Positions 28,603 to 38,160 of a DNA stretch of 64,000 bases are shown here, one piece after another (within the stretch, counting starts at the first letter, position 1; each line of letters begins with the position of its first letter). The notes below the pieces were generated by a model that did not search any database, was not told the DNA's origin, and saw only the letters and a program-made list of their open reading frames with translations. The position numbers and the translations under genes are program-made. The stretch is taken from NCBI GenBank assembly GCA_948485625.1, contig CAOMRW010000010.1, positions 1-64,000 on the forward strand, given 5' to 3'. This DNA comes from an uncultured Clostridia bacterium. GTDB taxonomy: Bacteria; Bacillota; Clostridia; TANB77; CAG-508.

Positions 28603-28657
28603 TTAAAACATCTCCATTCTTTATCTAATGAAAGTTTATCATTTACTTTAGTGATTG

Positions 28658-28861
28658 TCAATTTTTATATTCTAGTATATCTCCTGGTGTACATTCTAAA
28701 ATCTCGCAGATCTTATCTAATGTCGAAAATCTAATTGCTTTACCTTTATTGGTTTTTAAAATAGAAAGATTTGCTGTTGTTATTCCTATCTTTTGTGCTA
28801 ATTCGTTTGATGATATTTTTCTTTTAGCCATCATTACATCTAAGTTTACTATTATAGACAT
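28658..28861 (-). CDS. Small XRE/Cro-type regulator (YozG-like)
   Basis: A 67-aa single-domain helix-turn-helix protein (ISSNELAQKIGITTANLSIL). The pairing of such a small regulator with a DUF2975 membrane protein directly upstream is widespread in Bacillota. It probably represses its own operon; there is no ligand domain. It follows the DUF2975 gene by 14 nt. Confidence 0.85.
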   Translation of the reverse strand: MSIIVNLDVMMAKRKISSNELAQKIGITTANLSILKTNKGKAIRFSTLDKICEILECTPGDILEYKN

Positions 28862-28875
28862 TTTTTCATATCCTC

Positions 28876-29385
28876 CTATATTGTTAAATCATTTTCTTCT
28901 TTATTATCAATAGCTACTTTATATATATTTTTCAATACCATCATTCCTATAGATAGAATTAAAAATATCATTGACATTAATATTATTATAATTAGATACA
29001 TCATTTTAAAAGGTGTTTCAAATATATTTCCTGATATCAAAAAGTTGCAGACTAATGCATTTAATGAAAATATAATTCCTATTAATAAGCAATACATAGA
29101 TGTTCTTTTTAATCTTTTTTCAATTTTTCTACTAAATATTATTTCTTTTTCAAAGCTACTAAATATTTTTTCAAATTCTAATATCATTATTAGTGCTGGT
29201 ATTGCTGCAGTATATAAAAATGTTATTTGTGTTATAATTTCAATTGATTTCTCATTTTCTAAATTGTTTTGAATATTTTTTATAAGTATTGGTGCACTAA
29301 TCATTGATATTATACATGATATAAATAATATAATTAAAAATATTTTTATTATAGAAGATATACTTCTTTTTCCTGTTACTTTCAT
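28876..29385 (-). CDS. DUF2975 family membrane protein
   Basis: A 169-aa protein with four hydrophobic helices (about 14-34, 50-70, 95-115 and 130-152) and short loops. The layout and the neighbouring small XRE gene fit the DUF2975 family. AAAGGAG lies close before the ATG and 13 nt separate it from the large membrane gene upstream. Function unknown; its partner regulator suggests it modulates or senses membrane state. Confidence 0.75.
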   Translation of the reverse strand: MKVTGKRSISSIIKIFLIILFISCIISMISAPILIKNIQNNLENEKSIEIITQITFLYTAAIPALIMILEFEKIFSSFEKEIIFSRKIEKRLKRTSMYCLLIGIIFSLNALVCNFLISGNIFETPFKMMYLIIIILMSMIFLILSIGMMVLKNIYKVAIDNKEENDLTI

Positions 29386-29398
29386 TTTTATTTCTCCT

Positions 29399-30868
29399 TT
29401 AATATTTTTTTAATAATTTGTGTGTTCTATATTTTGATAAATTCCATTCTTGCCATTTGAATTTTCTGTTTTCATACTCATCTTTATATTGTTTTATATT
29501 ATATCTTATACGTTCTTTTATTGTATTCATGTAATCTTTTCTATTATTTGATAGTCCTTCTCCATTTTGATTTAATAGTTTTATTTTTTCGTTTATTGCA
29601 TCTGTTCCTGTATTGTTTGTTATATATCTTATATCTATATTATTATTTTCTGGGTCTAATAAGTATCTATCTATATTATTTCTTGCAATTATGTAATCTA
29701 TATTTATAAAATTTAGTATTACATACATTGTAATTATGATTTCTATTGATGTTTTAAAAGTATCTATCTCCATACCACATAGCTTAGCTAATATTGGTAA
29801 TAATATTAAAATTTCTGTTACTAATATAAAATATACAAATAGTCTTAAATATGTATATCCATATTCTTGTTCATATAAATGCATTCTAAATATTGCTGAT
29901 ATTACAATTATTATTGTAAATATTATTAATAAAATCTTTAAAGCTTTGTTTAGTTTTTCACTTTGTATATTTGGTGATTTTTTTAATAATATAAAGTTAA
30001 TAAATGATACAAACATTAATTGGAAAAATCCTGTTCTTGCATATGTTGCATAGTCAAAATTAGCTGTTTTTCCTGCATTTATAAATAGATATTTAAATTG
30101 TATTATTGTAAATACACAGTAGATTATGTTTAAAGATATTAATAATGTATTTATTGTGAATTTACTTATTTTTTTAATTTTTGCATTTTCTTCTGTATTT
30201 TCTTTTTTCATAAATGCTATTAAAAGTCCACTTATATATGCAAATATTACTATTATCCATACTATTCTAGCTGATATATCATTTATCGTTTCACTTGAAA
30301 ATACTTTTGAAATGTTTTTTGATATGTTTGTAAATAAACTTCCAAAAATACTGTCTGCTGATGATAATAGCATAATTATAATTATTATAATTGGTATTAC
30401 TATTAGCATTGATTTACTTAATTTTTTTATAAATTCTATTTTTTTGTTTTGTGTTTCTTTCTTTTTTTCTATAAATTCATTTATTTGAAAATCTCCAATA
30501 AATTCAAATATTACATATACTGGTGTAAATGCTTTTTTTATAATATTTCTTATAAACCTATTTTCTGCTATTTTTCCTTCTGTTGTTTTTTCACACATTA
30601 ATATTATTAGTGCAAAAATTACTGGTATGTTTAATATTCGAAAAAATGAATTGTTGAAAATAAAATATGTTAGCCCTAATAACATTATTGGAATTGCTAT
30701 TAACATTCCTTTTTTGTTTTTTATTTTTTCTTTTTCTTTGAAGTTATAGTATATTACTAGTATTGTAATTCCTAAAAATATTGTTACTGATATTCCTAGA
30801 CTTTTGTTCCAAAAAAGTATTGACTGTATTATACTTAATAATAAACTGCTATATAAGATTTTTTTCAT
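29399..30868 (-). CDS. DUF4173/DUF4153-type polytopic membrane protein
   Basis: A 489-aa protein with about ten to twelve hydrophobic segments and a charged C-terminal tail (about 395-489) holding NNTGTDAINEKIKLLNQ. The repeated-helix layout and YIVARNNIDRYL-like motif (IDYIIARNNIDRYL) are typical of DUF4173/DUF4153 proteins. It starts a three-gene operon with the DUF2975 and XRE genes. The molecular role is not established. Confidence 0.75.
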   Translation of the reverse strand: MKKILYSSLLLSIIQSILFWNKSLGISVTIFLGITILVIYYNFKEKEKIKNKKGMLIAIPIMLLGLTYFIFNNSFFRILNIPVIFALIILMCEKTTEGKIAENRFIRNIIKKAFTPVYVIFEFIGDFQINEFIEKKKETQNKKIEFIKKLSKSMLIVIPIIIIIIMLLSSADSIFGSLFTNISKNISKVFSSETINDISARIVWIIVIFAYISGLLIAFMKKENTEENAKIKKISKFTINTLLISLNIIYCVFTIIQFKYLFINAGKTANFDYATYARTGFFQLMFVSFINFILLKKSPNIQSEKLNKALKILLIIFTIIIVISAIFRMHLYEQEYGYTYLRLFVYFILVTEILILLPILAKLCGMEIDTFKTSIEIIITMYVILNFINIDYIIARNNIDRYLLDPENNNIDIRYITNNTGTDAINEKIKLLNQNGEGLSNNRKDYMNTIKERIRYNIKQYKDEYENRKFKWQEWNLSKYRTHKLLKKY

Positions 30869-30987
30869 CGTTTTCTCCTTTATATATTTAAAATTTATAT
30901 AAATTCTTATTTGTTGTTGCTAACAGTTTATATTATCTTTTATTTTTTGTCAATACTTTTTTATCGTTTTTCGATATTCTATATTTA

Positions 30988-31755
30988 TTATATTTTATTA
31001 CTATCTAGTTTCTTTTTCTCATTTATTAGTAAACCTTTAATTTCTTCTATTGAAAGTTCAGTTATTTCTGAAATTTCTTCTATACTCATTTCTTTGTTTA
31101 GAAGTTTTTGGGCCGTTTTAATTTTTTCTTTTTTTATCCCTTTATTTTCTGCCCAATTCATAGAAGTGTTCCAATCTGATTCCCATTTATCTCTTAATTC
31201 AACCATTCTTCTCACTTCATCGTCTCCTGTTAAATAGTTCATTTCAACTCTAGCTTGTTTTAAAATTTTATTTTTTTCTTCAGCCATTTTTACTTTCCCC
31301 CCCTATCTTCATCATCAATGAAAGCTAACCATTGGTTTAATTTATCATTCATATCTGGATTTGAAGCTCTAAACTTAGGCAATTCTATGTAATAAGCTTT
31401 CACTACACTATTTATTTTGTAATCTCTATGTCTATCTAATACAGTTACAGTTTCTGACAAATATTCATCAAATCCTAATAATTCATAATTCTACTTGCAT
31501 TTCTATATTTACAATGATTCCATCATTTAATATAGCTTGTATGTCTAGTCTTCCGCCTTTTTCAATTTCTCTTAATTTTTCTAAATTAACTTCTTCTTTT
31601 ATTGTTATATTTGAAATTTCTATTTTTAGTATGGCATTTAGAAAATCAATTAGGAACTTTTTGTTTCCCTCTCTACTAAAAAATGCCTTAAATATTATAT
31701 CATTTTTTAAATTTAATTTTCTTTTTACTATTGTATTCTTTACTTTTTTTGGCAA
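30988..31755 (-). pseudogene. Decayed Rpn/PD-(D/E)XK nuclease family gene
   Basis: Three consecutive pieces of one Rpn-type (recombination-promoting nuclease) protein are readable. The N terminus LNLKNDIIFKAFFSREGNKK to IVNIEMQVEL has the nuclease core. After a TGA another frame gives LSETVTVLDRHRDYKINSVV to QWLAFIDDEDRG. A run of seven G (plus C7 at 31297-31303) then shifts to MAEEKNKILKQARVEM. Adding one G rejoins the last two parts. The break after VEL also lacks part of the middle of the family, so an internal deletion is likely. The start is a TTG at 31755 behind AAGGAGG. Not functional. Confidence 0.8.
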
Positions 31756-31771
31756 TAATTTTTCCTCCTTT

Positions 31772-31800
31772 ATTATAACAATTTCTATTGTAAATATCAA
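31772..31800 (-). promoter_or_regulatory. Promoter of the Rpn pseudogene
   Basis: On the minus strand TTGATA (31795-31800) and TATAAT (31772-31777) are separated by 17 nt, directly before AAGGAGG. It is a well-preserved promoter on a broken gene. Confidence 0.75.
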
Positions 31801-32077
31801 GTAATTGTTATAACTTTTTGATAAATATTTTCTATTTAGTTAATATTTGTATATTTTTCTTTTGTACACTAAATAGATTAATACCTCCTTCTTTTTATTT
31901 TTTATTTTTGGGTTTTTTGATTTAAATTTTGATTTTTAAATTTTTTTGAATTAAAATAAATATAATAATTAATTGAATTTTAAAAGCTACTAAATTAGCT
32001 AAATAGAATAAACTATTTATAACATATTTAATAGCTCTTTGTAAACATTTTTTTATTTTTTACTTATCTTTTCATCG
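31801..32077. other. AT-rich intergenic stretch
   Basis: Long A/T runs, no open frame with a ribosome binding site that leads anywhere, and no clear RNA structure. An isolated GGAGG at about 31882 (minus) is followed by only a nine-codon frame. Confidence 0.5.
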
Positions 32078-32142
32078 CAAGTTTCGACAAAAAAACTTGT
32101 AAATTATGAAACATTTTTGGACTGTCCCCAATGTTTCAAAAT
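32078..32142. repeat. Dispersed 32-nt repeat copy touching the trxA stop
   Basis: The 32-nt unit (TGAAACA to TGTTTCA, 32107-32138) is preceded by a hairpin CAAGTTT..AAACTTG. The trxA stop codon TGA is formed by the end of the unit, so the repeat abuts the coding end exactly. Confidence 0.8.
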
Positions 32143-32441
32143 TGTTCTAATAATTCATTTTTATCTCTAACTCCAACAAATCTTTTAAATTCTTTTCCAT
32201 CTTTAAATATGATTAAAGTTGGTATACTCATTACATCATATTTTAATGCTAAATTTTGGTTTTCATCTACATTAATTTTTCCTACTTTTCCTTTTCCTTG
32301 TAATTCATTTGCAAGTTCTTCTATAATTGGTAACATCATTTTACAAGGTCCACACCAGTCTGCATAAAAATCTACTAGTACTGGTTCATTTGAATTTAAA
32401 ACCTCTTTTTCAAAATTTTCAGAATTTAATTTTAATTCCAT
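32136..32441 (-). CDS. trxA: Thioredoxin
   Basis: A 101-aa thioredoxin with the redox pair Cys30/Cys33 (DWCGPCKM), cis-Pro in SIPTLIIF and the C-terminal FKDGKEFKRFVG. It reduces protein disulfides in the cytoplasm using electrons from thioredoxin reductase, encoded next door at 32570-33463. Length is slightly short but complete. The stop codon lies in a dispersed repeat. Confidence 0.95.
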   Translation of the reverse strand: MELKLNSENFEKEVLNSNEPVLVDFYADWCGPCKMMLPIIEELANELQGKGKVGKINVDENQNLALKYDVMSIPTLIIFKDGKEFKRFVGVRDKNELLEQF

Positions 32442-32569
32442 AAATATTTCCTCCTTTTTATTTTTAAATTTAATTTTATTTATCTTTCAGTTACAATAAA
32501 TTATTGTTAACTGTATAAATCTTATATAATTATTTTATTCTTTTATTATTTTATTTTCTTATTACTTTA

Positions 32570-33463
32570 CTATTTTGTATTGTTTTTTAATAATTTAATT
32601 GCTTGTAGTCCTGCTTTTGTTCCTTCATATACTGCTTTGGATATTTGATATAATCCTCCTGTACAGTCTCCACAAGCATATAGTCCCTTAATTGTAGTTT
32701 CCATATTTTCATTTACAACAATTTTGTCTTTATCAATTTTTGCTCCTAGTTTTTTTGCAAATTCTGTACTTCCTGCTACTCCTTGTGCTACAAATATTCC
32801 ATCTATATTAATTTTGCTATTGTCCTTAAATTTGATTTCTTCTACTTTATTATTTCCACTAACTTCTTTTATCTCTTTATTAATTATATCAATATTTTCT
32901 CCTCTATATTCTGGTATATTTTGTCCGTTTGTTAATATTGTTATTGTTTTTACTATATTTTGTAAATCTATTGCTTCTGATATGGCATAGTCCCCATTTC
33001 CTATTATTGCGACATTTCTATTTCTGTAGAAAAATCCATCACATATTGCACAATAACTGACACCTTTTCCTTCATATTCTTCTATTTTTTCAATATTGGG
33101 CTTGTTCTTTTTGTTTCCAGTTGCTAGTATTACTGATTTTGATTGAAATTCATTATTTAATGTTTGAACTTTAAATATTGTTTGTTTTTCCTTTTTATCA
33201 TCTTCTATAATTTCAATTTGAATATTTGTAACTTCTTCTTCTAAAGTCTCTACGCCTAAATTTTGAGCTTGTTCTATTCCTATTTTATATAGTTCTTTTC
33301 CATTTATACCATTCGGAAAACCATAATAGTTTTCTATATTTGAGGCTTTTTCTAGTGCTGATTTTTCTTTATATATTACTAGTGTTTTTAAATTCGCTCT
33401 TTTTGTATATAAACTTGCTGATATCCCAGCTGGTCCAGCTCCTACTATAATTATATCATACAT
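32570..33463 (-). CDS. trxB: Thioredoxin reductase
   Basis: A 297-aa flavoprotein. It has the FAD-binding GAGPAGISASLYT, the redox motif CAICD and GNGDYAISEA (NAD(P)H domain), and the C-terminal FAD motif YACGDCTGG. It reduces thioredoxin. AAGGAG precedes the ATG and trxA follows downstream on the same strand. The NAD(P)H site GNGDYA differs from the common GGGNSA, so a low-activity or alternative-donor form is possible. Confidence 0.93.
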   Translation of the reverse strand: MYDIIIVGAGPAGISASLYTKRANLKTLVIYKEKSALEKASNIENYYGFPNGINGKELYKIGIEQAQNLGVETLEEEVTNIQIEIIEDDKKEKQTIFKVQTLNNEFQSKSVILATGNKKNKPNIEKIEEYEGKGVSYCAICDGFFYRNRNVAIIGNGDYAISEAIDLQNIVKTITILTNGQNIPEYRGENIDIINKEIKEVSGNNKVEEIKFKDNSKINIDGIFVAQGVAGSTEFAKKLGAKIDKDKIVVNENMETTIKGLYACGDCTGGLYQISKAVYEGTKAGLQAIKLLKNNTK

Positions 33464-33480
33464 ATTTTTCTCCTTAAATT

Positions 33481-34095
33481 TTATTTTATTATTATTCCTA
33501 ATAATTTTGATAATTCAATCGCTTGGAACTCATTTACTATCATTCCTTTTAAATCTTCTTTATCTACTGTTATTCCTTCTATATTGCATGTTCTAAAATC
33601 TATGTTTTTTAAATTTGTTTTAAACATTTGTGATTTATATAAGTCACTGTCTATAAGTTTTATATTTTTTAGTTTAGACTCTCCTATAGCTGACATTGAT
33701 AAGTTTACTTCTTGAAATGTTGTTTCTTTTATATTTGCATTTGATAGGTTTGAATATTCTAAATTGCTTTGTTCTATTTTGGTTTTATATATACTTGAAT
33801 TTATGAAGTTGCATCCTACTAATTTACAGTTTATAAAATTACAGTTTACAAAATTTGATTCACTAAAGTCTGTATTTGAAAAATCACAATTTTGAAATAT
33901 TGCATTTGTGATATATATATTTATAAATTTGGATTGTATGCATTTGCAATTTTCAAATATACAATTTGTTATTTCAATTTTTTTAATATTGATATTTTCA
34001 TTGCAGTTTTTGAACTTATATTCTCTTATATCATTTTCACTTGCGTTTTCTTTGTTTATTATTTCTTTTATATTTTCACTTTCTTTATATATCAT
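33481..34095 (-). CDS. Pentapeptide-repeat protein
   Basis: A 204-aa protein with successive A(D/N)LxX-type pentapeptides from about residue 50 to 180 (CDFSNTDFSESNFVNCNFIN, SNLEYSNLSNANI, IDFRTCNIEG). This repeat folds as a right-handed quadrilateral helix. It sits between dgkA and trxB, 17 nt from the latter. Some family members bind gyrase; nothing here shows that. Cytoplasmic, function unknown. Confidence 0.85.
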   Translation of the reverse strand: MIYKESENIKEIINKENASENDIREYKFKNCNENINIKKIEITNCIFENCKCIQSKFINIYITNAIFQNCDFSNTDFSESNFVNCNFINCKLVGCNFINSSIYKTKIEQSNLEYSNLSNANIKETTFQEVNLSMSAIGESKLKNIKLIDSDLYKSQMFKTNLKNIDFRTCNIEGITVDKEDLKGMIVNEFQAIELSKLLGIIIK

Positions 34096-34129
34096 TATTG
34101 TCTCCTCTTTAATTACATCTTATTACTAA

Positions 34130-34492
34130 TTATATATTAAATATATTAAATATTTTAGGTATGAAAATTATTAGTCCTATAATTATTGATGTTATTGCTG
34201 CAATTAATACGCTTCCTGCTGATACATCTTTTGCTATTTTTGCTTTTGGATTCTTTTCTAGTGTTATTAAATCTACTGTGTTTTCTATTGCTGTGTTCAT
34301 TAGTTCTAGTGATATTACAAATCCAAATAGAATTGTACATATTATCCATTCTATTTTATCTATTTTTAGTATTATTCCAAATATTATTACTAATGTCATT
34401 ATTGTTATATGTATTTTCATGTTTTGTTCTGATTTTATTCCTGTTATTATTCCTTCAATTGCATATTTAAAGCTTTTTATTAGTTTTTTCAT
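34130..34492 (-). CDS. dgkA: Diacylglycerol/undecaprenol kinase (DgkA family)
   Basis: About 120 aa with three membrane helices. The family signature ELMNTAIENTVDL and AKIAKDVSAGSVLI are present. In Gram-positives this family phosphorylates undecaprenol, recycling the cell-wall lipid carrier. I place the start at 34492 since AGGTGA lies 5 nt upstream and overlaps the alternative GTG. It leads the pentapeptide-repeat gene. Confidence 0.9.
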   Translation of the reverse strand: MKKLIKSFKYAIEGIITGIKSEQNMKIHITIMTLVIIFGIILKIDKIEWIICTILFGFVISLELMNTAIENTVDLITLEKNPKAKIAKDVSAGSVLIAAITSIIIGLIIFIPKIFNIFNI

Positions 34493-34653
34493 TTTTATCA
34501 CCTAATTTATTTTACTAGAATATTTTTCATTTAGCAATAATAAATTTATTTTTAATTTTATTTTATTTTTAATTTTTAATAGTTACTGTTTAATAATAAA
34601 CTAAAATATGTATAACAGCTAAATGGCTATTATATAAGTTGGGAATGGATAAA

Positions 34654-34698
34654 AATAAAAAACCAAATAATCATTTTCTATAATGATTGCTTGGCTTT
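34654..34698 (-). terminator. Terminator after the SUMF1-like pilin gene
   Basis: On the minus strand CCAAGCAATCATT pairs with ATGATTATTTGG and is followed by TTTTTTATTTTT. Confidence 0.8.
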
Positions 34699-34711
34699 TA
34701 ATAATTATTTT

Positions 34712-35975
34712 TTATTTAATATATAATGCTATACGATAACCAAAATCATATGTTGTTGAATTTGGATAATCACTTGCTCTAAATGATGCTGGTTTTTCAT
34801 TTCCATTACTTGTACAGCTTCCTCCTCTAAAGAAACGACATCCACCATCTCTATTTTCTCCTTCCATAACCCATTCCGATGCATTTCCTGCCATATCGTA
34901 TATATTTTTTTCTTTGTATTCTTCATTTGAACCGGTGTTAATTAATTCTGAATTGTTATAATTTCCTTTTTGGCTACTGTTTCTTACATATGATGTTTCT
35001 CCACAATTTCCATTTATATAATTTTTATCAAAAAATTGCATAGTTGCATCCCATTGTACTCCATAACACAATGTACTTTTTACACTTGAATATCCTTTTA
35101 AATTAGCAAATTCTTTTGAACTTTCTGCTACTCCTCCTGTACCAACAGTCATATTTTTTGAATTTCCCCATGTTACTTGATTATGGACTTTTTTATTCTT
35201 CTTTACTAATACTTGCTCATTTTCTTTTGATGTTTCATATCTTCCAATATAAAAACCTTTATTTAGTATTACACTTTGTTTCATTGCTTCATATTCTTCT
35301 GTTTCTGTACTATATCCATCAATATATGGTTCTGAATAATTATATGATTCCTTTTCTAACATTTTGCCTGTTTCCATTTGTATACCCCTCTACAGTGTAA
35401 AAATCATTAATGTCTGTTACTGGCACCCATACAAATTGATTTCCCTTTGATATAATATTATTCGGGTCAATTTCTGTATCTTGTGGATTATCTGAAATAA
35501 CTAATCCTTCTGATACCTCTTCACAACCTGGTACTATACAAAATCCTACTGGTATTATAGCTGTTCCATTTTCTTCATATTCCAGATTTTTCCCTGTTAT
35601 AATTGTTCCAGCATTAGGATAATTTACAACTTTAATTGTTCCTGTTGTTCCAATTTTTATTTTATATTCATCTATCTCTATTGTATGTGGTAAACTTTCG
35701 ATTGGTAATTTAGTTTTTAAACCATCTACATTTTGTAAGTTGTTGTTTAATTCACTTAGATTAATTTTTCCATCTACATCATAGCTTGCCATAATTACTA
35801 ATTGTATTTTTTCTTTTACCTCTGCTTCATTTGTTTTTTGTTTTGCTTCTTTTGTTCTTCCAAATAATCCACTTCCTGTTAAACTAGCTATTGAGATTCC
35901 TGCTAAAATTAAAAGAATTATTATGGTTATTACTAGTGCTATTAGTGTTATTCCTTTGTTTTTCTTTTGGTTCAT
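34712..35975 (-). pseudogene. Pilin-like surface protein with SUMF1/FGE-type domain, frameshifted
   Basis: The start (35975, GGAGG 13 nt upstream) gives NQKKNKGITLIALVITII, the same pilin-like N terminus as in the genes at 36085 and 38161. A variable region follows up to GNQFVWVPVTDINDF. A run of four C (plus, 35385-35388) then shifts the frame; removing one rejoins METGKMLEKESYNYSEPYID. The second part is a formylglycine-generating-enzyme-like (SUMF1) fold: GFYIGRYETS, IYDMAGNASEWVM, FFRGGSC, FGYRIAL. Together they make about 420 aa. Catalytic cysteines of true FGEs cannot be assigned, so a structural or binding role is likelier. The break may be real or a consensus error. Confidence 0.75.
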
Positions 35976-36037
35976 TTCTTTAATTTTTCCTCCTTTGTTT
36001 TTTTCTTTTATTATATGTCTTATTATTTTAATACTCA

Positions 36038-36067
36038 ATAAAGCGATTACTTTTTTGTAATCGCTTT
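36038..36067 (-). terminator. Terminator after the BspA-like gene
   Basis: AAAGCGATTAC pairs with GTAATCGCTTT (36040-36066). Its sequence is a near copy of the hairpin at 38086-38115. Confidence 0.7.
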
Positions 36068-36084
36068 TTTACATAAGTTTTATT

Positions 36085-38016
36085 TTATTGTCCTGTCCAC
36101 TTCACTTCTACTCTTCCATTTGTTGTTGCTCCCCATGGTGCCCCTGATATACTATCTTTTGGCTTTTCTACTATTATTTCTTTTAAATTGATACATTTTG
36201 AAAAACATGTACTATCAATACTTGTTACACTACTTGGTATTGTTATTGTTTCTAAACTTTGACAATCATTAAATGCTCTTCCTATTTTAATTACAGTATT
36301 TGGAATTACTACATTTGTTATTCCTTTCCTTACAAATGAATCATTTCCTATTTCCTTTACTCCATTGGGTATTGCTAATGAATTTATTTTTCCTACTCCC
36401 CCTACTAATTTTACTTTATTTCTATTTTCATCTATACTATATATTACATTATTTTCTTCTATTAAATATGGATTATCTTCATCTATACTAATATTGATTA
36501 CTTCACTATACAAAAATGTAGTTCCTGCAAGTTCTGATACATTTTTTCCAAGATTTAATGACTTAAGTTTAGTATTAACCAAAGCTTCTGATTGTATTTT
36601 CTCTAAACTTGTTGGTAAATTTAATATTGTTAAACTATTTCTCCTAAAAGCTTGACTAGCTATTTCAATTATTCCTTCAGGAATTCTTACCTCTATTTTA
36701 TTTGTATAATAATAAATTAATTTTGTTTGATTTTTATCATATATTGCATCTGCTGTACTCATATAGTTTCTATTATTACTATCTATTACAATGCTATTTA
36801 TATTTCTATTATTACTAAAAAAATTTATGTCTATTTCTGTTACATTTTCTGGTATAATTATTTTTTCGATTTTTGGATAACTTGTTAATAATCCAGCTGT
36901 TAGTTTATTTATTTTATCTGGTACTTTAAATGTGTTTTCTTGTATTGCACTACTTGAAATATATATCATTTCTGTTTCATCTGAATTCATTAATATTCCA
37001 TTAGAAAATTTGAAATCAGTATTTCTAATATCTACATTTATATTAACTAATGATTTACAATATGCAAATGGGCTATCTCCTATACTTTCTACATTTTTAG
37101 GTATATTTATACTTACTAATTGACCACAACTTGAAAAAGCTTCATTTGATATTTTTGTTACATTTTCAGGTATAATTATATTCTTTAATGAAGTACAATT
37201 TACAAAAATACCTGTTGGTATTACTTTTAAATTATTTGATAAATTTATTTCTTCTAATTTTGGGCAATAATTAAATGCACTATTTCCTATATTTAATACT
37301 GAATTTGCCATCTTTACTTTATTTAGCTTTGTACAGCTATAAAATGCTGTACTTCCTATCCCTTCTACTCCATCTTCAATTATTACTTCTTCTATTGTTG
37401 AATTATGTGAAAAAGCATTATCTCCAATTTTCTTTACACTCCCTGGTATTATTACTCTTTTTATTCCTTCTACATTCGCAAATGCTCCTTTATCTATTTC
37501 TGTTACACTTCCTGGTATTACTAATGTCCCGTCTTCTCCCAATAATAGTAAATTTGTATTTGATGACATTAATACTCCATCTACTATGTTCCATGGATTT
37601 GGTATTATTCCTATTTCTTGTAACCATTTTACTTCATTTTTATTTTTTGCTACTACATGTATTTCTCCTTTTATTATTTCTACTTTTTTAGCATATTTAC
37701 TTTTGGATAAACTTGGCATTACATCATAGATGCTTTTATTTTCTTCTTGTTTATTGTTATATACTAAAACATTTTCACTTGCCATTACTCCCTCTTTGGA
37801 AAATGTTCCCATTATTTCTGTTTCTTTTTCTATGCAAAATAATTCAAATTCTTCTTTTAATTGGGTCATTTCATATTTTAGTTTTGATTCTTGTCCTCTT
37901 GTTATTATTCCATTTTCTCCATTTAATGTATTTATTGAAATTCCTGCTAATATTAGTAAGATTATTATTGTTATTACTAATGCTATTAATGTTATTCCTT
38001 TATTTTTATTATTCAT
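36085..38016 (-). CDS. Pilin-like N terminus fused to BspA-type leucine-rich repeats
   Basis: A 643-aa surface protein. It starts MNNKNKGITLIALVITI, a prepilin-like or membrane-anchor segment without the usual Glu at position +5. From about residue 165 it carries many LRR_5 (BspA/TpLRR) repeats (GSVTEIDKGAFANVEGIKRV, GSVKKIGDNAFSHNSTIEEV and others). Such repeats mediate binding to host or bacterial surfaces. It is flanked by look-alike terminators and by two other genes with the same N terminus. No peptidase or catalytic motif is visible. Confidence 0.85.
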   Translation of the reverse strand: MNNKNKGITLIALVITIIILLILAGISINTLNGENGIITRGQESKLKYEMTQLKEEFELFCIEKETEIMGTFSKEGVMASENVLVYNNKQEENKSIYDVMPSLSKSKYAKKVEIIKGEIHVVAKNKNEVKWLQEIGIIPNPWNIVDGVLMSSNTNLLLLGEDGTLVIPGSVTEIDKGAFANVEGIKRVIIPGSVKKIGDNAFSHNSTIEEVIIEDGVEGIGSTAFYSCTKLNKVKMANSVLNIGNSAFNYCPKLEEINLSNNLKVIPTGIFVNCTSLKNIIIPENVTKISNEAFSSCGQLVSINIPKNVESIGDSPFAYCKSLVNINVDIRNTDFKFSNGILMNSDETEMIYISSSAIQENTFKVPDKINKLTAGLLTSYPKIEKIIIPENVTEIDINFFSNNRNINSIVIDSNNRNYMSTADAIYDKNQTKLIYYYTNKIEVRIPEGIIEIASQAFRRNSLTILNLPTSLEKIQSEALVNTKLKSLNLGKNVSELAGTTFLYSEVINISIDEDNPYLIEENNVIYSIDENRNKVKLVGGVGKINSLAIPNGVKEIGNDSFVRKGITNVVIPNTVIKIGRAFNDCQSLETITIPSSVTSIDSTCFSKCINLKEIIVEKPKDSISGAPWGATTNGRVEVKWTGQ

Positions 38017-38085
38017 TTTATTTTTCCTCTTTCTTCTTTAGTTTTTATATCTATAATTGTATATATTATTATTTCGGAATACAAT

Positions 38086-38115
38086 AAAAGTGATTACTTT
38101 TTGTAATCACTTTTT
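38086..38115 (-). terminator. Terminator after the Ig-like pilin-type gene
   Basis: AAGTGATTAC pairs with GTAATCACTT, with T-rich flanks. It closely resembles the hairpin at 36038-36067. Confidence 0.7.
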
Positions 38116-38160
38116 GACATAATATTATAATTAAATTTTTACTCATTTATCTACGAAGAT

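Noticed and set aside
30988..31755. Functional Rpn nuclease with programmed frameshifting at the G-run
   Set aside because: Restoring the G-run still leaves a second break with missing family sequence, so the gene is degraded.
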